Origin: Hyphomicrobiales bacterium
GTDB taxonomy: Bacteria; Pseudomonadota; Alphaproteobacteria; Rhizobiales; JACESI01
Direction of reading: 5' to 3'
NCBI GenBank assembly: GCA_039973685.1
Contig: JBDWKL010000043.1
Coordinates: 143,749 to 207,748 of the forward strand
DNA length: 64,000 nt
In this document: positions 34,717-43,739 of the stretch, in pieces
Layout of the letters: each line of letters opens with the position of its first letter
How positions within the stretch are numbered: the stretch's first letter is position 1
Translations under genes and position numbers: made by a program
The notes under the pieces: generated by a model
The model's database searches: none
Told to the model about the DNA's origin: nothing
Seen by the model: the letters and a program-made list of their open reading frames with translations, nothing else

Positions 34717-34823
34717 TTTGAGCCCCTTTACCCCAAACTCTTGATGAAACATTCATAGATTTGTCCTATGACAATTGGAAGACGAACCAACATTCTGTTC
34801 ACAACAAAGGTTTGAGAACAATC

Positions 34824-35369
34824 ATGTCCCGCATTGATGAAACCCGCCCCTTTATCGCTATTGGTATCGCCGTTTTAACGGTATCTGATACGCGTGGGCT
34901 AGAAAATGACAAATCTGGCGACACATTGGTTGGGCGCATCGAAGGCGCTGGTCATAGATTAGCAGGCCGCGCCATAGTGAAAGATGACATTGAGCAAATT
35001 CAAGCGCAAATCAAAGCTTGGTCCAATGACGAAACTGTTGATGCGATTGTTACCACTGGCGGCACGGGCTTTACGGGCCGCGATGTAACACCAGATGCCA
35101 TCGAACCTTTATTCGATAAACGCATGGATGGGTTTTCTGAAGTCTTCCATCGCTTGTCATTTGATAAGATTGGCACCTCAACCATTCAATCTCGTGCAAC
35201 CGCAGGCTTGGTTGGCACCACTTTCGTCTTCGTCGTACCCGGCTCTTCTGGTGCCTGCAAAGACGCATGGGACGGCATTTTGAGCCTTCAACTTGATTAT
35301 CGCCACCGCCCCTGCAACTTCATAGAAATCATGCCGCGACTGGATGAACATCTCAAACGCGGCAAATAA
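34824..35369 (+). CDS. moaB: Molybdenum cofactor biosynthesis protein MoaB
   Basis: A 181-residue MogA/MoaB-type protein with the molybdopterin-binding pattern: IAVLTVSDTRGLENDKSGDTL, then VTTGGTGFTGRDVTPDAIEPL and the loop VFVVPGSSGACKDAWD. It adenylates molybdopterin or supports that step. The ATG at 34824 matches the usual N-terminus; upstream in-frame starts back to 34761 would add residues with no family match. The cell needs this cofactor for the xanthine dehydrogenase at the left end of the window, among other enzymes. Confidence 0.92.
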   Translation: MSRIDETRPFIAIGIAVLTVSDTRGLENDKSGDTLVGRIEGAGHRLAGRAIVKDDIEQIQAQIKAWSNDETVDAIVTTGGTGFTGRDVTPDAIEPLFDKRMDGFSEVFHRLSFDKIGTSTIQSRATAGLVGTTFVFVVPGSSGACKDAWDGILSLQLDYRHRPCNFIEIMPRLDEHLKRGK

Positions 35370-35472
35370 GCGTTCATACCTGATTTACCATTTCTGATAT
35401 TTTGTTCTTGTTTTGTTCTAATTTTCGTTATAGAAGTTAGGAACGACAAAACACGACTATTGGACAGGCGAA

Positions 35473-36624
35473 ATGGACAACAAGCACTTAGGCAATGAAG
35501 AAGAGAGTTGGATAGGCGTTCGCCTTGACCCAACCGCTCTTGCTTCAACGCCTGAACAAGCTGTTGCCGGTTATAAAACCCGTGGACGCGGGGCTGTATC
35601 CAATTCTTCTGGTCGGTTTGAAACTGAAAGCCGAGAAGCATTTGATGATGGCTGGGACAATGATGAATTGCCAGTCATGAAAACGGAGGTGAGCTATGAA
35701 AGCCCAAAGACAATTATTACCAAAAATCAGTCCCCGGACATCTCATTTGATCGCTCAATCAATGCCTATCGTGGTTGCGAGCATGGCTGTTCTTACTGTT
35801 TTGCTAGACCTTCACACGCGTATCTAGGCTTATCACCGGGCGTTGATTTTGAAACGCGGCTGTTTGCAAAACCCCAAGCAGCAGCCTTGTTAGAACAAGA
35901 ATTGGCAGCTCCCAATTATCGCCCGCGCACCATTGCTATAGGCACCAATACTGACCCTTATCAGCCGATAGAACGCAGCCATCGCATTACCCGCGAGATT
36001 TTGGAAGTGTTGGATAAGACCAATCACCCCGTTGGTATTGTCACCAAATCGCACCTTGTTACGCGAGACATTGATATCCTCTCATCTATGGCAAAACGTG
36101 GATTGGTTCGCGTCGCCCTTTCCATCACCACGCTGGATAGTAAGCTTGCCCGTGCGATGGAGCCACGCGCGTCAACACCGCAAAAGCGACTTGATGCCTT
36201 GCGACAATTAAGTGATGCGGGCGTTCCAACATCTGTGATGGTTGCGCCGATTATCCCAGCTCTTAATGACAGCGAGATTGAGGCCATCTTGGAGAAAGCC
36301 TATGGGCATGGCGCGCGCGATGCTGGCTATGTTTTGCTACGGCTACCGCTTGAGGTCTCGGAGATATTTAAAGAGTGGTTGCTTCACCATTACCCCAACA
36401 AATACCGCCATGTTTTAAATCTGCTCAAATCCATGAGGAACGGCAAAGAATATGATGTGGCATGGGGACGTCGTATGCGCGGCACAGGTCCTTATGCTGA
36501 TCAAATCGCAAAGCGCATGAAAATAGCAGCCAAACGCATTGGCATGGCTCGTCGCAGGCAAGCCCTTACCACCGAATTATTCACGCCACCTGAAAAACAA
36601 GGGAGCCAATTGTCACTGTTTTAA
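35473..36624 (+). CDS. PA0069-family radical SAM protein with C-terminal clamp-type motif
   Basis: A 383-residue radical SAM protein related to spore photoproduct lyase (SplB-like, PA0069 group), function unknown. The 4Fe-4S cluster motif is CEHGCSYC with Cys102, Cys106 and Cys109. A 90-residue N-terminal region contains TRGRGAVSN and SPDISFDRSINAYRG, typical of the group. VMVAPIIPALND lies in the later barrel. It ends GSQLSLF, which matches the consensus bacterial sliding-clamp-binding pentapeptide and is the same end as the unrelated SRAP protein at 11350. A strong terminator follows at 36706-36744. Confidence 0.9.
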   Translation: MDNKHLGNEEESWIGVRLDPTALASTPEQAVAGYKTRGRGAVSNSSGRFETESREAFDDGWDNDELPVMKTEVSYESPKTIITKNQSPDISFDRSINAYRGCEHGCSYCFARPSHAYLGLSPGVDFETRLFAKPQAAALLEQELAAPNYRPRTIAIGTNTDPYQPIERSHRITREILEVLDKTNHPVGIVTKSHLVTRDIDILSSMAKRGLVRVALSITTLDSKLARAMEPRASTPQKRLDALRQLSDAGVPTSVMVAPIIPALNDSEIEAILEKAYGHGARDAGYVLLRLPLEVSEIFKEWLLHHYPNKYRHVLNLLKSMRNGKEYDVAWGRRMRGTGPYADQIAKRMKIAAKRIGMARRRQALTTELFTPPEKQGSQLSLF

Positions 36625-36705
36625 ACGCCTCTTCCGTCATTCACTTCACACACCCAAGGTCCCACCTTCCACCCCGCTAGATAGGACCGTGACGGAAGAC
36701 ACTCA

Positions 36706-36744
36706 AGCCGGATGATCTTCATTGATCATTCGGCTTCTTTTTTT
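36706..36744 (+). terminator. Rho-independent terminator after the radical SAM gene
   Basis: AGCCGGATGATC and GATCATTCGGCT form a 12-bp stem with one G-T pair and a 6-nt loop, followed by TCTTTTTTT. An ATG at 36712, in frame with rnhB, lies inside this stem, so it cannot sensibly be the rnhB start. Confidence 0.9.
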
Positions 36745-36768
36745 GTGCCATGCAGGTTAGAAAAAACG

Positions 36769-37401
36769 ATGACCAGCAAATCAAAGACAAATTCAGGCCC
36801 AAATTTTTTCTATGAAGAAGAAGCAATGGCAGCAGGACACTCACTCATTGCAGGTGTTGATGAAGTTGGTCGTGGGCCGCTTGCTGGTCCTGTGGTAACG
36901 GCGGCGGTTATTTTGAAAGAAGGCCATATCCCTGAAGGGTTGAACGATTCAAAAAAGCTCACCGAGAAACGTCGGGAAATATTGTTTGAAGAAATCTTTG
37001 CGTCGGCCCAGATCGCAATCTCATCCGTATCAGCTGAGCAAATCGACAAAATGAATATTCGCGCCGCAACGCTTTACGCAATGGTTGAAGCTGTCGAAGC
37101 ATTGAACCAACAGCCCACATTCGTGCTGATCGATGGCCGTGACATTCCACCCGCGCTCAAACAGCCTGCCAAAGCAATCATCAAGGGCGATGCTCATTCC
37201 CTCTCCATTGCGGCGGCGTCTATCGTCGCGAAAATCACCCGCGATCGAATGATGGTCCGCGCCAATACATATTATCCAGGGTATGATTTTGACCGCCATA
37301 AAGGGTACGGCTCAAAAGCCCACCGTGATGCAATCGCAAAGCTTGGCCCCTGCCCGCTGCACCGGCGCAGCTTTCAACCGATCAAAAGCATGGTGAGTTA
37401 G
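36769..37401 (+). CDS. rnhB: Ribonuclease HII
   Basis: A 210-residue type 2 RNase H that removes ribonucleotides and RNA primers from DNA. The catalytic carboxylates appear in IAGVDEVGRGPLAGPVV (Asp-Glu), VLIDGRDIP and SIAAASIVAKITRDRMM, ending with the HKGYGSKAHRDAI helix. The ATG at 36769 is chosen because the upstream in-frame ATG lies inside a terminator. Convergent with mutY, 13 nt apart; both repair genes are commonly near each other in Rhizobiales. Confidence 0.94.
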   Translation: MTSKSKTNSGPNFFYEEEAMAAGHSLIAGVDEVGRGPLAGPVVTAAVILKEGHIPEGLNDSKKLTEKRREILFEEIFASAQIAISSVSAEQIDKMNIRAATLYAMVEAVEALNQQPTFVLIDGRDIPPALKQPAKAIIKGDAHSLSIAAASIVAKITRDRMMVRANTYYPGYDFDRHKGYGSKAHRDAIAKLGPCPLHRRSFQPIKSMVS

Positions 37402-37414
37402 GTTCAAGCCTTTG

Positions 37415-38509
37415 TCACGCTCTTGGTTTTGTGACACCAGGTAAAGCTGCTTCCAACATTTTATTCATCACCGTTGGCAGTGCCTCATCTGGAATATCTT
37501 CCATCGCCGACCACCAGCTGTTTTTTGCAGGCAACTGCTCCATCGGGAACATGCTTGTCACCACCTCCACTTCAAGATGAAAGTGCGTAAATGTATGCTG
37601 GATCACACCGCATCGTTTACTCCACCCTGCCTGAAAGGGTGCAGATGCAAAGGGGGATTTTGGTTGTTCTTCTCCCCAAGTCGTGCCGGGTACTTCTGTC
37701 ATACCACCAAGCAACCCCTCATCTGGCCGCGTGCGTAATAACACCGCACCATCGGCGCGAACAGCAACAAAGGCCCAGCCATAACGGGTCGGCTTCACTT
37801 TCTTCTGAGCTTTTACAGGAAATAACTCCTGCGTTCCAAGCTTGAAAGCGGCACAGTCACCTTGCCATACACAGAGCGCACAAGCTGGATTTTTAGGTGA
37901 GCAAATCGTGGCACCTAAATCCATCATAGCTTGGGCATAATCTCCCGCTCGCATTTGAGGCGTGAGCGCTGATTGATATTCCTTGATGGTTTTTTTCGCT
38001 TTGGGCATTACCTCTTCAACCGCGAAAATCCGCGATAACACCCGTTCCACATTTCCATCAACTACAGCAGCAGGCTGATCGAATGCAATGGCCGCTATGG
38101 CCGACGCCGTATAATCTCCAATGCCGGGTAGTTCTTTCAGGCCCTCAACTGTATCTGGAAAGACCCCGCCATATTGTTGCACGACAATATCCGCGCAGGC
38201 CTTCAAATTGCGAGCCCGCGAATAATACCCAAGCCCCGCCCATGCCTTCAAAACATCTTCACGATCAGCCTTCGCCAAATCATGGATGCTTGGCCAAAGG
38301 GTGGTGAACTTTTCGAAATAAGCTTTTACCGTCGCAACTGTGGTTTGCTGCAACATTATTTCTGACAGCCAAACCCGATAAGGATCAGGCACTTCACCAA
38401 CGGCACGATTTTGTGGAGAAACACGCCATGGCAAAACACGCGCATGGCAATCATACCATTCAAGCAAATCACTCGGATTTGGCACTGTTTTGAAAGGGGC
38501 ATCCGCCAC
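37415..38509 (-). CDS. mutY: A/G-specific adenine DNA glycosylase
   Basis: Removes adenine mispaired with 8-oxoguanine. It has the helix-hairpin-helix ELPGIGDYTASAIAAIAF with its following Asp (VVDGNVERVLSR), and the [4Fe-4S] cluster set Cx6Cx2Cx5C (CSPKNPACALCVWQGDC). A C-terminal MutT-like 8-oxoG recognition domain follows. I take the GTG at 38509 (364 aa), 8 nt after the smc stop; a longer frame to 38566 would overlap the smc 3' end by 50 nt. The exact start is uncertain. Same strand as smc, so probably co-transcribed with it. Confidence 0.93.
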   Translation of the reverse strand: MADAPFKTVPNPSDLLEWYDCHARVLPWRVSPQNRAVGEVPDPYRVWLSEIMLQQTTVATVKAYFEKFTTLWPSIHDLAKADREDVLKAWAGLGYYSRARNLKACADIVVQQYGGVFPDTVEGLKELPGIGDYTASAIAAIAFDQPAAVVDGNVERVLSRIFAVEEVMPKAKKTIKEYQSALTPQMRAGDYAQAMMDLGATICSPKNPACALCVWQGDCAAFKLGTQELFPVKAQKKVKPTRYGWAFVAVRADGAVLLRTRPDEGLLGGMTEVPGTTWGEEQPKSPFASAPFQAGWSKRCGVIQHTFTHFHLEVEVVTSMFPMEQLPAKNSWWSAMEDIPDEALPTVMNKMLEAALPGVTKPRA

Positions 38510-38516
38510 GGCGGTC

Positions 38517-41500
38517 TTAACCTGCTTCGCGGAAGCTTTCAGCCGTTTCAAGATCAACAGAAACAAGCTGGCTAACGCCGCGTTCAGCCATTGTCACACC
38601 AAACAACCGGCTCATACGTGCCATGGTGATTGGATTGTGCGTAATGGTGAGGAAGCGCGTATCCGTGGTGTCCGCCATATCGTCGAGCAAGTTACAAAAA
38701 CGCTCCACATTGGCATCATCCAGCGGTGCGTCCACCTCATCCAGCACACAGATTGGCGCGGGATTGGTGAGGAACACAGCGAAGATCAGTGCAGTTGCCG
38801 TCAACGCCTGCTCACCACCCGATAGAAGCGTCATCGTCTGCGGTTTTTTACCTGGAGGACGCGCAATAATATCAAGGCCTGCTTCCAACGGATCATCAGA
38901 CTCAGTGAGGATGAGTTCCGCTGTACCACCAGCAAAAAGATGCGTGAAGAGATGTTTGAAATGCGCATTCACTTCATCAAATGCGATCAAGAGACGCTCG
39001 CGGCCTTCTTTGTTCAAGTTAGCAATCGCCGTGCGCAACTGACGGATTGCTTCGATCAAATCATCACGCTCGCTCACAAGCTCATCGCGCTTGTCGCCAA
39101 CTTCTTGCATTTCTTCTTCAGCACGCAGATTGACGCCACCAAGTCGCTCACGTTCTGCTTTCAAACGATCAAGACGTGTTTCAACCACCGACATTTCAGG
39201 CAGCGCTGTACCTTCTTTCAACTGAGCAATTTCGGCCAATCCGGCTGGTGAACATTCAAGAATTTCCGTGATCTCACGGGCAACATCTTGTTTGCGGGTT
39301 TTAGCACTTTCAACCCGTTCTTCTGTGCGTGCACGGCTTTCACGGATTTCGGAAAGCGCGTTGAGCGCCAATTTCGCCGCTTCATCAGCGGTGCGAAGTG
39401 CTGTCTCAGCTGTTGCGAGTACGTCTTGGCTTTCAGCGCGATTTTTCTCCGCCTCTTCAACCTTGGTGAAGAGCGCTGCACGACGGCGGGCAAATTCACC
39501 TGGAAGATCTTGCAAACCAGCTTGCTCTTTAATGGCTGCTTCTTTGCGTTCAGCCAAAACATTCATTTGTGTCTCGGCAGCTTCCACACGATTGACCCAG
39601 CTTTGACGTTCACCGCCAATGGCTTGCAATCGGTTGTTACGCATTTCTGCTTCGCGGGCGAGCGTTTCAAATCCGGCACGAGCCTCAGCAAGCGCTGCAC
39701 GATCATTGGCAAGTGATGTCTGCTCATTTTGCAAACGATCATTGAGCGCGTCACTGTTTGGCACCTCAGACAAAAGCGCCTTTTGCTTTTCTTGCTGCTG
39801 GTCGGCTCCTTCGCGGTCACCATTCAATCTGGTTTGTCGCTCGGTCAGTGACGTGCGGCGTTCGGCTAAGCGGCTCGCTTCGCTTTCAACTTTCGCCAAA
39901 GCATCGCGGGCTTTTGTTTGCTCTGACAAGGCTGTGCGATAGGCATCGCGTGCTTCGCGCTCCAAAGTAATGGCTTCTTGCAGGCTGACCGATGCAGTCG
40001 CAAGTTTATGCTTTTGCGCCTCCACCTGATCTTTCTTGGTGCTTGACGCCCCTTCAAGATCTGCAAGGCGGTTTTTCTGGGCTAGCCGCTGGGCAGCAGG
40101 TGTTTCAGCATCGGCAGATGAGGTAAATCCATCCCAACGCCAAAGCGCACCTTGTCTTGTGACTAAGCGCTGGCCCGGTTTTAAATTGCCAACAAGTTCG
40201 TCTGATTGCGCTTCATCAATCACACCAATTTGGTTCAATCGACGAGCAATCGTTTGCGGCGCTGCGACAAATTTTGATAGCGGTTCTGCGCCATTTGGCA
40301 AACTTGGATCATCCGCCTCAGCTTCAGCGCCGGCCCAGTGGACGGGTGCTTCTTTATCGACCGAAATATCAAGATCGCTACCAAGTGCAGCACCAAGAGC
40401 AATCTCATAGCCCGGTTCTGCCGTAAGCTCATCAATCAGCAACGGGTAATCACCCTGTGAGCCAGCATTCAAAACACGTGCAAGAGTTTGCGCTTCTGTC
40501 TCAATCACATTGAGTTCGCGTTCGAGGGCGGTTGTCGTGGTCTTAACTTCGCTCTCATGGTCACGAGCGCGTTGCGTTTTAAGCTCAAACTGCTGAATCT
40601 CAGCCTCACCCGTTTCAACTTTCAGGCGCGCTTCTTCGACAGTTTTTTGGTGAGCATTCACAAACAAATCTTGGCCGAGTTTCGCATCCACATCAGCAAT
40701 ATCGCGAACAACGCGGTCTTGATCTGTTGCAATGCGCGCAATCTGATTTTCTGCTTGCCGCATACTGTTTTCAAGAGAGGCACGGCGGGCGTTTAGTTCC
40801 GCGATCTCTTTGGTTGTTTGGTTGAAAGCTTGTTCACTTGCTTCCTGCTTTTCTTTTGCAGTGCTCAGCGATGTTTCAGCCTCAATACGGCGATCACCAG
40901 AAGCTGCATTTTCTGCCTTCAGCTTGGTTTCTTCATCAGCCAAACGGTCAAAGACGTTCTTGTTTTCAGTAAGCAAACCCTTCTCGCGCTCAACATCATG
41001 GTCAAGCTGCTCAATACGACCTGTTAGTTCTTGAAGACGGCTTTTTGCCTGTGTTTCTTCTTTTTCTAACGCGCCCTGCTCCAGTTGAATGCGCTGGAGT
41101 GCTGCCGCAGCAGCGGCCGCCTTATCGCGCAATGGCGGTAAAGTGTTGGCGGAAACTGCTTGGTCTCTCGCGGTTCTTGATTGCAAGGCCGTTGCATCAG
41201 CAACAGCGACGGTGAATTCAGTTAGATTGCTTTCTGCTTCTTGCAACGCACTCGATGCGGCCATCCAACGGAGATGATAGACAGTCGCTTCAAATTTTCT
41301 GATTTCGCCAGAAAGATTGCGATAGCGAGATGCTTGGCGCGCTTGACGCTTCAAGCCTTCAAGCTGAGTTTCCAACTGGTTGATAACGTCTTCAACACGG
41401 TCGAGATTTTGTTCTGTTGCCTTAAGCCGCAATTCTGCTTCATGGCGACGGGAATGAAGACCGGAGATACCGGCAGCTTCTTCCAAAATTTGGCGACGTT

Positions 41501-41975
41501 GGCGCGGCTTTGCAGAAATAAGCTCACCAATCCGGCCTTGTCCCACCATAGAAGGTGATCTGGCGCCAGTTGAAGCGTCTGCAAACAGCAATTGAACGTC
41601 TTTTGCGCGGCTTTCCTTGCCGTTGATGCGGTAGACCGACCCTGATTCGCGCTCGATTCGCCGCGTAATCTCGATGGTATCGCTGTCATTAAAGGCTGCG
41701 GGTGCGGTGCGCTCGGTATTATCGATGACCAGTGTGACCTCAGCAGTATTGCGCGCCGGACGGCTGCCACTGCCTGAGAAAATCACGTCATCCATGCCAG
41801 ATGCGCGCATATTTTTGTAGGAGCTTTCACCCATTACCCATTTGATCGCTTCGACAAGATTGGACTTGCCGCAACCGTTGGGGCCAACGACCCCTGTGAG
41901 GCCGCGTTCGATAATGAATTCAACAGGTTCAACAAAAGATTTGAACCCTAAGATGCGGAGCTTGGTGAATCTCAT
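38517..41975 (-). CDS. smc: Chromosome segregation ATPase SMC
   Basis: A 1152-residue SMC protein, the normal length. The N-terminal Walker A is VGPNGCGKSNLVEAIKW near residues 30-46. Two long coiled-coil arms flank a hinge at about residues 510-640 (SQGDYPLLIDELTAEPGYE and later RLVTRQGALWRWDG). The C-terminal ABC signature LLSGGEQALTATALIFA and Walker B ICVLDEVDAPLDDANV close the head. It condenses and segregates the chromosome with ScpA/ScpB. The coiled-coil coding gives several long but meaningless open frames on other strands. DsbA-like gene lies upstream and mutY downstream, all leftward. Confidence 0.97.
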   Translation of the reverse strand: MRFTKLRILGFKSFVEPVEFIIERGLTGVVGPNGCGKSNLVEAIKWVMGESSYKNMRASGMDDVIFSGSGSRPARNTAEVTLVIDNTERTAPAAFNDSDTIEITRRIERESGSVYRINGKESRAKDVQLLFADASTGARSPSMVGQGRIGELISAKPRQRRQILEEAAGISGLHSRRHEAELRLKATEQNLDRVEDVINQLETQLEGLKRQARQASRYRNLSGEIRKFEATVYHLRWMAASSALQEAESNLTEFTVAVADATALQSRTARDQAVSANTLPPLRDKAAAAAAALQRIQLEQGALEKEETQAKSRLQELTGRIEQLDHDVEREKGLLTENKNVFDRLADEETKLKAENAASGDRRIEAETSLSTAKEKQEASEQAFNQTTKEIAELNARRASLENSMRQAENQIARIATDQDRVVRDIADVDAKLGQDLFVNAHQKTVEEARLKVETGEAEIQQFELKTQRARDHESEVKTTTTALERELNVIETEAQTLARVLNAGSQGDYPLLIDELTAEPGYEIALGAALGSDLDISVDKEAPVHWAGAEAEADDPSLPNGAEPLSKFVAAPQTIARRLNQIGVIDEAQSDELVGNLKPGQRLVTRQGALWRWDGFTSSADAETPAAQRLAQKNRLADLEGASSTKKDQVEAQKHKLATASVSLQEAITLEREARDAYRTALSEQTKARDALAKVESEASRLAERRTSLTERQTRLNGDREGADQQQEKQKALLSEVPNSDALNDRLQNEQTSLANDRAALAEARAGFETLAREAEMRNNRLQAIGGERQSWVNRVEAAETQMNVLAERKEAAIKEQAGLQDLPGEFARRRAALFTKVEEAEKNRAESQDVLATAETALRTADEAAKLALNALSEIRESRARTEERVESAKTRKQDVAREITEILECSPAGLAEIAQLKEGTALPEMSVVETRLDRLKAERERLGGVNLRAEEEMQEVGDKRDELVSERDDLIEAIRQLRTAIANLNKEGRERLLIAFDEVNAHFKHLFTHLFAGGTAELILTESDDPLEAGLDIIARPPGKKPQTMTLLSGGEQALTATALIFAVFLTNPAPICVLDEVDAPLDDANVERFCNLLDDMADTTDTRFLTITHNPITMARMSRLFGVTMAERGVSQLVSVDLETAESFREAG

Positions 41976-42044
41976 GACACCACACCCCGCATTGATACTT
42001 TACTCAAAACTATACCCCGTAGCAGCGCCGCGGGGGCAGCTGCC

Positions 42045-42677
42045 TTACAACAAACCTTCGATTTCTTTATCCATTGCTTCAAGAGATAATGAACCGCTTA
42101 TTTTTTTGTCATTGATGTAAAAGGTTGGCGTTGCCTCTACCTTCAACACTTCCGCACCGTGCGTACGGATTTTGTTTATCCCATCAATAACCTCTTTGTT
42201 TTGCAAGCAGGCATTGAATGATTGTTGTGTAAAACCAACTTGTTTTGCGATTTCTACGATACCTGGCAGCGGATTTTGGCCATTACGCCATTTTGGCTGG
42301 GTTTTGAAGAACACATCTACAATGTCGAAAAACTTGTCTTCAGGTGCGCATCTAGCAAGAACAGCGACTGTTGCGGCGACTTGATCCAATGGAAACTCGC
42401 GGAAAGCAAACAACACTTTGCCGGTATCAACATACTTCTCTTTAAAGGCATGATAGGTGCGAGTATGGAATGACGCGCAATGCGGGCATGTCATTGAAGC
42501 ATATTCGATGACCTTAACTTTCGCGTCCTTGTTGCCAATTGTCATTTCTTTAAGCGGACCAGGCTGAGCTAGATCGCTATTGTTGGCTTCACTAGAAAAG
42601 CAACCGCTTAATGTAACAAGTGCAGCAGCAGCGCCTGTGCCTTGTAAAACAGAGCGACGGGAAAAGGACGATGTCAT
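42045..42677 (-). CDS. DsbA-family thiol-disulfide oxidoreductase, exported
   Basis: 210 residues. The N-terminus has a twin-arginine-like SRRSVLQG followed by a hydrophobic stretch (TGAAAALVTLSG) and a lipobox-like LSGC, so it may be a Tat-exported lipoprotein. The thioredoxin-fold domain (DsbA-like, thioredoxin_4 type) has the active site CPHC in YASMTCPHCASFH. The conserved cis-Pro loop is EATPTFYIN. It probably oxidises or isomerises periplasmic cysteines. This gene precedes smc in many Rhizobiales, as it does here (69-nt gap). Confidence 0.9.
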   Translation of the reverse strand: MTSSFSRRSVLQGTGAAAALVTLSGCFSSEANNSDLAQPGPLKEMTIGNKDAKVKVIEYASMTCPHCASFHTRTYHAFKEKYVDTGKVLFAFREFPLDQVAATVAVLARCAPEDKFFDIVDVFFKTQPKWRNGQNPLPGIVEIAKQVGFTQQSFNACLQNKEVIDGINKIRTHGAEVLKVEATPTFYINDKKISGSLSLEAMDKEIEGLL

Positions 42678-42816
42678 CGGAGAAACCTCTATGATTGAGT
42701 CAATTAGCTAATATTTAAGATAGGTATTAAATTCCAAAAGACGATTTGTCTTTAAAAATTATCGTTATCAAAGGCCAATACCCAAGATATTGGCCAAAAT
42801 TATGAACACGCCCGCT

Positions 42817-43404
42817 TTATTGTTCATCTGCCTGCTGCCGCTTCAAAAGCTCTTTGCGCAAAACGCCCTGCCCCATCTTTAAGACAGCAGCATCAAGCTG
42901 CGGGTCATCAAACTCAGTAATGCACTCACGCAGTCTTTCTTCTTGCTTAGGAGAGAGCGACGGGAGCTTCTCTTTAATAACCTGCTTTTTGCGTTCAATG
43001 GGCGCTTGGACAATTTTCAATCGTTCAATGGCAACAAAGCCGAAGAACTGATTGACCCGTTGCAAAAGCTGCTGCTCTTCGTGCTGCAGGTAGATCGCTT
43101 TAGGACCATCCACCCGAACCACAAGAGTACCGCCCTGAAAGGTTGTCGCCCCCGTGCTTGTTTGGTGCGGCCAATTGATTTTGTCTGGAATGGTGCAATC
43201 CGCGAAAGTATTTCCGGCAAGTTCCGGCCATGCGGCAATAAGTGCGGAGGACGCCAACCCTTTGCGGGCACAAATAGGATCAATTAGCTTTGGCAATAAC
43301 TCCGACAAAGGCTTACTGCCCCGCTTCCAATCACGCCCCGCCGTGCCATGATCCCATTTATCGCGGTATTTTGGGGTTTTTGCATCGTCAACGTTATCCG
43401 CCAT
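42817..43404 (-). CDS. DUF721 (DciA-like) protein
   Basis: A 195-residue DUF721 protein. The DUF721/DciA core lies in residues 30-140 (KPLSELLPKLIDPICARKGL, then LIAAWPELAG and GGTLVVRVDGPKAIYLQHEEQQLLQRVN). DciA proteins load the replicative helicase DnaB in bacteria lacking DnaC, but alphaproteobacterial members have not all been tested. The C-terminal third is charged and helical. It lies upstream of the DsbA-like gene after a 139-nt gap and is divergent from the atp operon across 335 nt. Confidence 0.88.
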   Translation of the reverse strand: MADNVDDAKTPKYRDKWDHGTAGRDWKRGSKPLSELLPKLIDPICARKGLASSALIAAWPELAGNTFADCTIPDKINWPHQTSTGATTFQGGTLVVRVDGPKAIYLQHEEQQLLQRVNQFFGFVAIERLKIVQAPIERKKQVIKEKLPSLSPKQEERLRECITEFDDPQLDAAVLKMGQGVLRKELLKRQQADEQ

Positions 43405-43739
43405 TGGGATTTTTCACTCTAAAGAATCACTGTTAAACTCGATATAGGCCATTCATGCCCATAGATATGTTCTAATTGTAGTATTTATCTCACACATTTT
43501 CACCTAGATTCTCGAAACTTCGGTACCAATCGCAGAAAAATTGCTTCTTTGGTCGCATCTTCGATGCATAAATAAGATATTATCATTTAATTTCAATCGG
43601 TTAAAAGGATTCACTTCCACCTTGACACCTAGAGGGTGCAAAAGTAATGTGCGCCCGAATTTGAAGGCTTATTTTCCGCCTGTTTTCTACGCTTGCGAGA
43701 GAGCAAAAAGAGAGTAAGCATCAGTTCAAAACAAGGCAA
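43405..43739. other. Long intergenic region between DUF721 gene and atp operon
   Basis: 335 bp without a gene, AT-rich. It must hold the leftward DUF721 promoter and the rightward atp promoter. I see a strong sigma-70-like promoter at 43622-43650 (separate entry) and three GANTC sites: GAATC 43424-43428, GATTC 43507-43511 and GATTC 43608-43612, the last about 10 nt before the -35 box. CcrM methylation could therefore touch this region. No RNA gene or riboswitch was recognised. Confidence 0.6.
43622..43650 (+). promoter_or_regulatory. Sigma-70-like promoter of the atpIBEF'F operon
   Basis: TTGACA (43622-43627), a 17-nt spacer, and TAATGT (43645-43650) fit the housekeeping consensus. The start of transcription would fall near 43657, leaving a leader of about 85 nt before atpI. 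It is the best promoter match in the window. Confidence 0.7.

Noticed and set aside
38623..41770. Several 100-140-codon open frames opposite or inside smc
   Set aside because: They are by-products of the biased coiled-coil codons of smc, without start signals or protein-like sequence.
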